A DNA stretch of 64,000 nt, taken from contig NZ_JBEYUH010000009.1 of the NCBI RefSeq assembly GCF_040643435.1, forward strand, positions 1 through 64,000, given 5' to 3'. Shown piece after piece: positions 56,685 to 64,000 of this stretch. The stretch's first letter is position 1, and each line of letters begins with the position of its first letter. The translations under genes were made by a program, and so were the position numbers. The notes under the pieces are model-generated. The model had not been told where the DNA came from. It ran no database searches and was given only the letters and a program-made list of their open reading frames with translations. The stretch comes from Rhodococcus sp040643435. Its GTDB lineage: Bacteria > Actinomycetota > Actinomycetes > Mycobacteriales > Mycobacteriaceae.

Positions 56685-56942
56685 TCAGTGGTTGCGCAGC
56701 GCATCGACGAGTTCGCTCTTCTTCATGTCGGAGTAACCGGTCATTCCCAGTTCCTTCGCGCGCTTCTTCAGGTCGGCGACCGTCCAGTCGTCGTAGGAGC
56801 CGGACTCGCCGCCCTTCTTCCCCACCTTCGACTTGCCCTCGTTCGCAGCCGCGTTCGAGATCCGCGCGGCCTTCTCCTTCGATGCGCCGTCCTTGCGCAG
56901 GTCCTCGTACATCTTCTCGTTCTTGATCGAGGAATTCGGCAT
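56685..56942 (-). CDS. Small basic protein with C-terminal Rho-N/SAP-like domain
   Basis: An 85-residue protein. The first half is lysine-rich and low complexity (DLRKDGASKEKAARISNAAA); the end (VADLKKRAKELGMTGYSDMKKSELV) is a Rho N-terminal/SAP-like helix-extended-loop-helix that often binds nucleic acid. Function unknown; it resembles small actinobacterial DUF7218-type proteins. ATG 56942 has a strong AGGGAGAGG site. The open frame upstream is not supported. Confidence 0.8.
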   Translation of the reverse strand: MPNSSIKNEKMYEDLRKDGASKEKAARISNAAANEGKSKVGKKGGESGSYDDWTVADLKKRAKELGMTGYSDMKKSELVDALRNH

Positions 56943-57040
56943 CGTCCTCTCCCTTCGCCTCTTCCCACGTGAGTACCCTCCAGCGCTCTCCCCAATCAGA
57001 GATGCTGTGGTCCGGGACACATCCGTGGTAGACCAGGGGC

Positions 57041-58591
57041 ATGTACCCGGGGAACTTCGTCGCCACCACGCCCGACAAACCCGCCGTCATCCGGCCCGCC
57101 ACCGGAGAATCGCTGACCTACCGCGAACTCGACGAGCATTCGCTCCAGCTGGCGAAGTACCTGCGGTCCCTCGGTCTCGTGCGCGGCGACCACATCGCAC
57201 TGATCTCGAACAACGACCTGCGCGTGATGGAGGTGTACTGGGCGGCGCTGCGCTCGGGTCTGTACATCACGGTGGTCAACCGGCATCTGACTCCCGCCGA
57301 AGCCGCCTACATCGTCGACGACTGCGGTGCGAAGGCACTCGTGGTGTCGGCTCAGGCCCTCGATGCCGTCGATTCGTCCCCCGACGCCTATCCCCGTGTG
57401 GCCCACCGCCTCGTGTTCGGCGGGTCGTCGGACGGTTTCGAGGACTACGAGGCCGCGCTCGGCCGGTTCGACACGACACCGCTCGACGACCAACCGCGGG
57501 GCCAGGACATGCTGTATTCGTCGGGCACCACCGGACGCCCCAAGGGAATCAAGCCGAAGCTTCCGGACGGGCAGGTGCAGGACATCCCCGACCCGTACAC
57601 CGCGGTCTTCGCCCCGATGTACGGCTTCGACGACAGCACCGTCTACCTGTGCCCCGCCCCGCTCTACCACGCGGCGCCGCTGCGATTCTGCGGCACGATC
57701 CAGTCGGTCGGCGGCACCGTGATCCTCATGGACCGCTTCGATCCCGAGGAAGCGCTCGCGCTCATCGACCGGTACTCGGTCACGGCGAGCCAATGGGTGC
57801 CGACGATGTTCGTCCGGATGCTCAAGCTCCCCGAGGAGACCCGCGCGAAATACGACGTGACGAGCATGAAGGTCGCCGTCCACGCGGCCGCACCGTGTCC
57901 GCCCGAGATCAAGCGCGCGATGATCGAGTGGTGGGGTCCGGTGATCCACGAGTACTACGCGTCCACCGAGGGGGCGGGAGCGACGTTCATCGATTCGGAA
58001 CAGGCTCTCGCTCATCCGGGTTCGGTCGGCCGCGACGGCACCTTGGGTGTCGTCCACATCTGCGACGACCAGGGCCGGGAATTGCCCACCGGCTCGACCG
58101 GGACGGTGTGGTGGGAGCGCGACGAGCGACCGTTCGAGTACCACAACGACCCGGTGAAGACCGAGGAAGCCACCCACCCCGAGCATCCGACCTGGACGAC
58201 CAGCGGTGACATCGGTTATCTGGACGAGGAGCGCTTTCTCTATCTCACCGATCGCGCCGCGTTCACCATCATCTCCGGAGGCGTGAACATCTATCCGCAG
58301 GAAGCCGAGAATGTTCTCACGCTGCATCCCAAGGTTTTCGACGTCGCGGTGATCGGCATACCGAACGAGGAGATGGGCGAGGAGGTCAAGGCCGTCGTGC
58401 AGCTCGTCGAGGGAGTGGAGCCGAGTCCCGAACTCGAGCAGGAACTGCTCGCCTACGTGCGCGAACGCGTGTCGCACTTCAAGGCCCCTCGCAGCGTCGA
58501 CTTCTCCGACGACCTTCCGCGCACCCCGACGGGAAAGCTCGTCAAACACAAGCTGCGCGCCCGATACATCCCGCAGGTGCACGGATCATGA
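57041..58591 (+). CDS. Acyl-CoA synthetase (AMP-binding, FadD-type)
   Basis: A 516-residue ANL-family enzyme that activates a carboxylic acid as acyl-AMP and then acyl-CoA. ATP-binding loop YSSGTTGRPKGIKP, EYYASTEGAG, hinge TSGDIGYLDEERFLYLTDR and the catalytic lysine in PTGKLVKHKL are present. Substrate unknown. TAGACC and AGGGG precede the ATG. Its end overlaps the FAD oxidase start (ATGA), implying a shared catabolic step. Confidence 0.92.
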   Translation: MYPGNFVATTPDKPAVIRPATGESLTYRELDEHSLQLAKYLRSLGLVRGDHIALISNNDLRVMEVYWAALRSGLYITVVNRHLTPAEAAYIVDDCGAKALVVSAQALDAVDSSPDAYPRVAHRLVFGGSSDGFEDYEAALGRFDTTPLDDQPRGQDMLYSSGTTGRPKGIKPKLPDGQVQDIPDPYTAVFAPMYGFDDSTVYLCPAPLYHAAPLRFCGTIQSVGGTVILMDRFDPEEALALIDRYSVTASQWVPTMFVRMLKLPEETRAKYDVTSMKVAVHAAAPCPPEIKRAMIEWWGPVIHEYYASTEGAGATFIDSEQALAHPGSVGRDGTLGVVHICDDQGRELPTGSTGTVWWERDERPFEYHNDPVKTEEATHPEHPTWTTSGDIGYLDEERFLYLTDRAAFTIISGGVNIYPQEAENVLTLHPKVFDVAVIGIPNEEMGEEVKAVVQLVEGVEPSPELEQELLAYVRERVSHFKAPRSVDFSDDLPRTPTGKLVKHKLRARYIPQVHGS

Positions 58592-59970
58592 CCTCCGAGA
58601 TCGGAACCGCGCTGCCACTCGGCGAACTCGCCGAGTTTCTGCCTGCCGGTGCGCTCGTCACCGATCCGGACATCCTGGCGGGCTACCGGCAGGACCGCGC
58701 ACAGGATCCGGATGCCGAGATCCCGCGCGCGCTCGTCCGGGCCACCTCCACCGCGGACGTGCAGGCGACCCTGCGATGGGCGAACACCCACCGGGTTCCG
58801 GTGGTTCCCCGCGGCGCCGGCACGAGCTTGTCCGGCGGGTCGGGCGGGCTCGCCGCCGGCATCGTGCTGAGCACCGAGAAGATGCGGGCGATCACCGTCG
58901 ACACCGCAACCCGTACCGCAGTGGCGCAGCCCGGACTGCTCAACGTCGAGGTCAAGCAGGCTGCGGCCGACCACGGACTCTGGTACCCACCGGATCCGTC
59001 GTCGTTCGAGATCTGCACGATCGGAGGGAACGCGGCAACCAACGCCGGAGGCCTGTGCTGCGTGAAGTACGGCGTGACCACCGATTACGTGCTGGGCCTC
59101 GAAGTGGTCCTCGCCGACGGCACCGCGGTGCGGCTCGGCGGCCCACGGGTCAAGGACGTCGCCGGTCTGTCGCTGACGAAACTGTTCGTCGGAAGCGAGG
59201 GGACGCTCGGTGTCATCACCGAGGTGACGCTGCGCCTCGTCCCGCCGCCCCCACCTGCATCGACGATGGTCGCGACGTTCGCCACCGTCCAGGCCGCCGC
59301 CGATGCGGTCGTCGCCATCACCGCCGTCCTACGGCCTGCCATGCTCGAGTTCATGGACAAGACCTCGATCGCCGCGGTGGAGGACATGTTGCGGATGGGG
59401 CTCGAACGCTCCAGCGAGGCGATGCTCATAGCCCGCTCGGATGCGCCCGGTGCCGCAGCCGCGGAAGAAATCGAGATCATGGTGCGGGCGTGCCGCGAGG
59501 CCGGGGCCCAGGACGTCTTCGCGACGGACGACACGGAGGAGGGTGAAGCGTTCGCCGCCGCCCGGCGAATGGCGATCCCGGCCGTGGAACGCACCGGAAG
59601 TCTCCTGCTCGAGGATGTCGGCGTGCCGATCCCTGCCCTGCCGGCGCTCGTGGGCGGGATCGCCGAACTTGCTACCGAACACGACGTCACCGTGGCCGTG
59701 ATCGCCCACGCCGGAGACGGCAACACCCATCCACTCATCGTCTACGACCCCGCCGACGAGGACATGGCCGCACGGGCTCAGGTGGTCTTCGGGAAGATCA
59801 TGGATCTCGCGATCGAACTCGGAGGCACGATCACGGGTGAGCACGGTGTCGGCCGCCTCAAGAAGGCATGGCTGCCCGACCAGGTGGGTCCGGACGTGAT
59901 GGCGTTGACGAAGCGGATCAAGGATGCGCTCGATCCGAATGCGATCCTGAATCCCGGCGTGGTGATCTGA
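58588..59970 (+). CDS. FAD-linked oxidase (GlcD/D-2-hydroxyacid dehydrogenase type)
   Basis: 460 residues. The N-terminal PCMH-type FAD domain shows VVPRGAGTSLSGGSGG and IGGNAATNAGGLCCVKYG. The C-terminal FAD-oxidase domain ends with THPLIVYDP, GGTITGEHGVGRLKKAWL and ILNPGVV. It probably oxidises a D-2-hydroxyacid such as D-lactate or glycolate, or a long-chain analogue made by its neighbour. It is translationally coupled to the acyl-CoA synthetase. Confidence 0.9.
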   Translation: MTSEIGTALPLGELAEFLPAGALVTDPDILAGYRQDRAQDPDAEIPRALVRATSTADVQATLRWANTHRVPVVPRGAGTSLSGGSGGLAAGIVLSTEKMRAITVDTATRTAVAQPGLLNVEVKQAAADHGLWYPPDPSSFEICTIGGNAATNAGGLCCVKYGVTTDYVLGLEVVLADGTAVRLGGPRVKDVAGLSLTKLFVGSEGTLGVITEVTLRLVPPPPPASTMVATFATVQAAADAVVAITAVLRPAMLEFMDKTSIAAVEDMLRMGLERSSEAMLIARSDAPGAAAAEEIEIMVRACREAGAQDVFATDDTEEGEAFAAARRMAIPAVERTGSLLLEDVGVPIPALPALVGGIAELATEHDVTVAVIAHAGDGNTHPLIVYDPADEDMAARAQVVFGKIMDLAIELGGTITGEHGVGRLKKAWLPDQVGPDVMALTKRIKDALDPNAILNPGVVI

Positions 59971-60007
59971 TGAGCCGTCCCACACCGTCAGCGGTCATAA
60001 TCGTCGC

Positions 60008-60568
60008 GTGAATACCCGTGTGCCCCAGTCGACGGCCGACCTACCGCTGCGCGAGACCAAGTACCGCGAACTCGAGCGGTACCCCGAGTTCGGTTCCGTC
60101 ACGGCCTGGCTTCGAGACGTCGTGTCGTCGATCGTGCCCAACGCCCGCATGAGCGAATGCGAGTACTGGTCGGTCGTATGCCTTCCCCCAGGGGATCCGG
60201 CCGATCCGAGAGAGCCGCTGGTCTCGGTTCATGCGGGTGACATGGCGGTCGCCGGTGTGTTCCTCGACCTCTCCGAAGGACGGCGCAGCCTCGCCGGCTA
60301 CGTCCGGGTGTCGGGCACCGAACTCGAACAGGCCATGGGATCGACACGCGAGCAGTTCGCGGCAGCCTTCCCCGCCCTCACCTTCGTCGACGAGGGGTCC
60401 ATCGTGTCCGTCGTGTGGAGCGACGAAGCCGCCGCCAAGGCGCAGTTCGACGCTCTTCCGTGGCGCGAGCCGGGGCGGTCGCTGGTCGCGGAGCTGATGC
60501 GAGGCGGACGTAATTCGTGGGCCGACGAGCACTGTCGTCAGATCGCCCGATTCGCGTTCGACGACTGA
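60008..60568 (+). CDS. Hypothetical protein
   Basis: A 186-residue soluble protein I do not recognise. No catalytic motif, membrane helix or signal peptide is seen. It reads as a mixed alpha/beta protein with YWSVVCLPPGDPADP and a WSDEAAAKAQFDALPW segment. The GTG has CATAAT 6 bases upstream and no ribosome site, similar to the leaderless pattern. It lies alone between the oxidase and lhr. Confidence 0.7.
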   Translation: MNTRVPQSTADLPLRETKYRELERYPEFGSVTAWLRDVVSSIVPNARMSECEYWSVVCLPPGDPADPREPLVSVHAGDMAVAGVFLDLSEGRRSLAGYVRVSGTELEQAMGSTREQFAAAFPALTFVDEGSIVSVVWSDEAAAKAQFDALPWREPGRSLVAELMRGGRNSWADEHCRQIARFAFDD

Positions 60569-60599
60569 CCGTGTCGGCCGGGGGGTACACCATGGAGTG

Positions 60600-63500
60600 G
60601 TGACCGACATCCTCGACCGATTCTCCGCGCCGACCCGTGCGTGGTTCGCCGGGGCATTCGAGTCCCCGACGCCGGCACAGCTCGGCGCGTGGGACTCGAT
60701 CTCCTCGGGAGCCCACACCCTCGTCGTCGCACCCACCGGTTCGGGCAAGACCCTGTCGGCGTTCCTGTGGTCGCTCGACCGGCTCTCGTCCACTCCTGCG
60801 CAAGAGCATGCCGCGCGCGAGCACCGCACCCGCGTCCTGTACGTCTCGCCTCTCAAGGCTCTCGCCGTCGACGTCGAACGCAACCTGAGATCCCCGCTGG
60901 TCGGGATCACCCAGACCGCGAAGCGACTCGGTCTCACCCCGCCCGACATCACCGTCGGGGTCCGTTCCGGCGACACCTCCCAGGCAGATCGGCGCGCCCT
61001 CGCCCGAACACCACCGGACATCCTCATCACGACCCCCGAGTCCCTGTTCCTCATGCTCACCTCGTCCGCCCGCGAGAATCTTGTCGGGGTCGAAACGGTG
61101 ATCGTCGACGAGGTCCACGCCGTGGCGGGAACGAAACGCGGGGCGCATCTCGCGCTGTCGCTCGAACGCCTCGATCTGTTGCTGCGCGCGCCGGCCCAGC
61201 GCATCGGGCTGTCCGCCACGGTGCGTCCACACGAAGAGGTGGGCCGATTCCTCGCCGGCTCTGCTCCCATCCGGATCGTTGCGCCCCCGTCGCCGAAGAC
61301 CTGGGATCTCTCCGTGCGCGTGCCGGTCGAGGACATGACCGAACTCGGCCTCTCGGAACCCGACGAGGAGTCACTGTCCCCCACACCGCAGGCCGGGTCG
61401 ATCTGGCCCCATGTCGAGGAACAGATCGTCGATCTCATCACCGAGCACCGGTCGACGATCGTGTTCGCCAACTCCCGGCGACTGTCCGAGCGCCTCACCG
61501 CGCGGCTCAACGAGATCTATGCCGAGCGCTCAGGAAATCCGGTGAGCTCCGAACATGCACCACCGGCCCAACTCGGTTCACCCACCGAAACGGCCGCAGG
61601 GGCCGAACCGGTGCTCGCCCGCGCACACCACGGATCGGTGAGCAAGGATCAACGTGCTCTGATCGAGGACGATCTCAAGTCCGGCCGTCTCCGGTGTGTG
61701 GTGGCGACGTCGAGCCTCGAGCTCGGCATCGACATGGGCGCGGTCGACCTCGTGATCCAGGTCGAAGCTCCCCCGTCGGTAGCGAGCGGCCTGCAACGCG
61801 TCGGTCGCGCCGGGCACCAGGTGGGCGAGACCTCGCGCGGAGTACTCTTCCCGAAACACCGGACCGATCTCGCGCACTGTGCGGTGACCGTCGAGCGGAT
61901 GGTCGCCGGACACATCGAAGCCCTTCAGGTTCCGGCCAATCCACTGGATGTGCTTGCACAACAGACGGTCGCGGCGACCGCGCTCGAACCCGTCGACGTC
62001 GACGACTGGTTCGACACGGTCCGGCGCAGCGGCTCGTTCGCAACGCTGTCCCGCGGAGTCTACGAATCGGTGCTCGACCTGCTCTCCGGCCGCTATCCCT
62101 CCGACGAGTTCGCCGAGTTGCGTCCCCGCGTCGTATGGGACCGCACGGCCGGCACCCTCACCGGCAGGCCCGGCGCCCAGCGACTCGCCGTCACCTCCGG
62201 CGGCACGATTCCTGATCGCGGCCTGTTCACCGTGTACATGGTGGGCGAGAAGAACACGCGCGTGGGCGAACTCGACGAAGAGATGGTGTACGAGTCGCGA
62301 GTGGGCGATGTGTTCGCGCTCGGTGCCACGAGCTGGCGGATCGAAGAGATCACCTTCGACCGCGTCCTGGTCTCCCCCGCCTACGGGCGCCCGGGTCGAT
62401 TACCGTTCTGGCACGGCGACAGCCAGGGGCGACCCGCCGAACTCGGTGCCGCCTTCGGCGTCTTCCTCCGTGAGATGGGGCACGCCGCACCCGAGGACGC
62501 CGAGGCACGTTGCCGCAAGGCCGGACTGGACGACTACGCGACGGGGAACCTGATCCGGCTGCTCGACGAACAGCGCACCGCCACCGGGCACCTGCCCACC
62601 GACCGCACACTCGTGGTCGAGCGGTTCCGTGACGAGCTCGGCGACTGGCGACTGGTTCTGCATTCGCCGTTCGGATTGCGTGTGCACGCACCGTGGGCGC
62701 TCGCAGTGGGAGCGCGCCTGCTCGAGCGTTACGGTGTCGAGTCGCATCCCACCCCGTCCGACGACGGCATCATCGTCCGGCTGCCCGACACCGACGACGC
62801 CCCACCGGGTTCGGAGATCTTCGTCTTCGACACCGAGGAGATCGACGACATCGTCACCGAGCAGGTCGGCGGTTCGGCCCTGTTCGCGTCCCGCTTCCGC
62901 GAGTGCGCCGCCCGAGCTCTGCTGCTGCCCCGCCGTAATCCGGGCAAACGCGCCCCGCTCTGGCAGCAACGCCAGCGCTCCGCACAGCTGCTCGACGTCG
63001 CTCGCCGCTATCCGGACTTCCCGATCCTGCTCGAGACGGTCCGGGAGTGCCTGCAGGACGTCTACGATCTTCCGGCCCTGCGAAATCTGCTCGGCGGTAT
63101 CGCGCAGCGCAGGATCCGCCTTGCCGAGGTGGAAACCCCCACGGCCTCGCCGTTCGCGACCTCACTTCTGTTCTCCTATGTCGGCGAGTTCCTGTACGAG
63201 GGCGACAGCCCTCTCGCCGAGCGTCGAGCCGCCGCGCTCTCGCTCGACTCGTCACTCCTCGCGGAACTTCTCGGCCGGGTGGAGTTGCGCGAGCTGCTCG
63301 ATGCGGACGTCATCACCGAAGCCGAGCACGAACTGCAACGACTCACCCCGCAACGACGCGCACGCGACGCCGAGGGCGTCGCCGACCTGCTGCGGCTGCT
63401 CGGTCCGCTCACAGACGCCGAACTGAGGGAGCGGACCACGGACGACCCGGCGGCGTGGATCGAGGAGCTCGCGACGCAACGACGCGCACTTCGAGTGTCG

Positions 63501-64000
63501 TATGCCGGCGAGGGCTGGTGGGCTGCGGTCGAGGATGCCTCCCGGCTGCGCGACGCACTGGGTGTGCCGCTACCGATCGGGGTGCCCACCGCCTTCGTCG
63601 AGCCGGTGCCCGATCCACTCGGCGACCTTGTCGCTCGTTACGCCCGCACGCACGGCCCGTTCACCACCGCACAGGCTGCCGCCCGGTTCGGGCTGGGCAC
63701 TGCGGTCGTCGAATCCGTCCTCGAACGACTCGCAGCCGACAAACGAGTCACCGCCGGCGAATTCCGGCCGGGTTCGAGCGGATCGGAATGGTGCGACAGC
63801 GAGGTGTTACGGCGGTTGCGGCGGCGCTCCCTCGCCGCCGCCCGGCAGGACGTCGAGCCCGTCAGCACCGCGACCCTCGGCCGGTTCCTGCCCGACTGGC
63901 ATCACCTCGGAACGGGCCCGGGCACGAGTGCGCTCTACGGCATCGACGGCGTCCTCACCGTCGTCGAACAACTGGCCGGGGTGCCCGTGCCCGCGAGCGC
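60600..64000 (+). CDS. lhr: ATP-dependent helicase Lhr, 3'-truncated by the window
   Basis: The frame is open from GTG 60600 to the window end, giving 1133 complete codons; Lhr is usually about 1500 residues. It is a 3'-5' superfamily 2 DNA/RNA helicase involved in DNA repair. Q-motif region AQLGAWDSI, Walker A APTGSGKTLSAFLW, DEVH box VIVDEVHAV and motif VI QRVGRAGHQ are in order. The winged-helix and C-terminal domains follow. Start 60597 (GTG) is an alternative. No frameshift was seen in the part present. Confidence 0.93.
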   Translation, partial: MTDILDRFSAPTRAWFAGAFESPTPAQLGAWDSISSGAHTLVVAPTGSGKTLSAFLWSLDRLSSTPAQEHAAREHRTRVLYVSPLKALAVDVERNLRSPLVGITQTAKRLGLTPPDITVGVRSGDTSQADRRALARTPPDILITTPESLFLMLTSSARENLVGVETVIVDEVHAVAGTKRGAHLALSLERLDLLLRAPAQRIGLSATVRPHEEVGRFLAGSAPIRIVAPPSPKTWDLSVRVPVEDMTELGLSEPDEESLSPTPQAGSIWPHVEEQIVDLITEHRSTIVFANSRRLSERLTARLNEIYAERSGNPVSSEHAPPAQLGSPTETAAGAEPVLARAHHGSVSKDQRALIEDDLKSGRLRCVVATSSLELGIDMGAVDLVIQVEAPPSVASGLQRVGRAGHQVGETSRGVLFPKHRTDLAHCAVTVERMVAGHIEALQVPANPLDVLAQQTVAATALEPVDVDDWFDTVRRSGSFATLSRGVYESVLDLLSGRYPSDEFAELRPRVVWDRTAGTLTGRPGAQRLAVTSGGTIPDRGLFTVYMVGEKNTRVGELDEEMVYESRVGDVFALGATSWRIEEITFDRVLVSPAYGRPGRLPFWHGDSQGRPAELGAAFGVFLREMGHAAPEDAEARCRKAGLDDYATGNLIRLLDEQRTATGHLPTDRTLVVERFRDELGDWRLVLHSPFGLRVHAPWALAVGARLLERYGVESHPTPSDDGIIVRLPDTDDAPPGSEIFVFDTEEIDDIVTEQVGGSALFASRFRECAARALLLPRRNPGKRAPLWQQRQRSAQLLDVARRYPDFPILLETVRECLQDVYDLPALRNLLGGIAQRRIRLAEVETPTASPFATSLLFSYVGEFLYEGDSPLAERRAAALSLDSSLLAELLGRVELRELLDADVITEAEHELQRLTPQRRARDAEGVADLLRLLGPLTDAELRERTTDDPAAWIEELATQRRALRVSYAGEGWWAAVEDASRLRDALGVPLPIGVPTAFVEPVPDPLGDLVARYARTHGPFTTAQAAARFGLGTAVVESVLERLAADKRVTAGEFRPGSSGSEWCDSEVLRRLRRRSLAAARQDVEPVSTATLGRFLPDWHHLGTGPGTSALYGIDGVLTVVEQLAGVPVPAS

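Overview
This window is GC-rich chromosomal DNA from a mycolic-acid actinomycete, most likely Rhodococcus. Evidence: the gene content (alkB with two rubredoxins, the mtrA/mtrB/lpqB envelope-stress operon, AccD5/AccE/AccA3 acyl-CoA carboxylase, F420 genes fbiA/fbiB, WhiB2, WbbL/RmlD linker synthesis), the frequent GTG starts, and a gene order that from memory matches Mycobacterium tuberculosis Rv3229c to Rv3296 almost gene for gene. It is mainly a conserved core region. No tRNA, rRNA, CRISPR array, insertion sequence or prophage was seen.

Layout. 0-7 kb: a lipid block on the minus strand (ferredoxin reductase feeding two acyl-CoA desaturases, a DUF6912 protein, a WS/DGAT acyltransferase and a HAD phosphatase), then a plus-strand Rv3235-like gene. 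7-18 kb: secA1, ribosome hibernation factor, comF-like gene, lpqB, mtrB (frameshifted here), mtrA, tmk and ahcY. 18-20.5 kb: the alkane hydroxylase operon alkB-rubA-rubB-tetR. 20.6-26 kb: mannose activation genes (manA, a SIS-like protein, phosphomannomutase), a DUF3499 protein, an Rv3259-like protein and whiB2. 26-29 kb: fbiA, fbiB and a Nudix hydrolase. 29-34.8 kb: rmlD-wbbL-GDP-mannose pyrophosphorylase-SGNH hydrolase facing an LCP ligase gene. 35-42 kb: TIGR03089 protein, a small zincin-like protein, purK-purE, gtrA, a two-component system, a PH-domain protein and birA. 42-50 kb: accD5, a putative 20-codon leader ORF, accE, maf, truncated globin, sseA, sufE-like gene, a condensation-type acyltransferase and accA3. 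50-57 kb: two DUF1707 membrane proteins, a VanZ-like protein, an MptpB-like phosphatase, lat-lrpA-pcd for lysine catabolism, two small FMN-barrel or unknown proteins and a Rho-N peptide. 57-64 kb: acyl-CoA synthetase, FAD-linked oxidase, an unknown protein, and the 5' three quarters of lhr, which runs off the window.

How the genes work together. Much of the window builds and watches the cell envelope. It makes mannose and rhamnose donors, attaches the rhamnosyl linker, ligates arabinogalactan (LCP), desaturates and carboxylates fatty acyl-CoA, exports proteins (SecA1) and senses envelope state (MtrAB-LpqB). BirA biotinylates AccA3, which pairs with AccD5/AccE. The most useful non-gene signals are: a recurring TAGGCT-N6-start or TANNNT-N6/7-start arrangement at genes lacking a Shine-Dalgarno sequence (leaderless promoters); a near-consensus LexA box upstream of whiB2; a shared operator-like motif in front of the desaturase genes; an 18-bp palindrome between birA and accD5; and a probable one-base frameshift in mtrB. 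I found no convincing wholly new multi-gene system.
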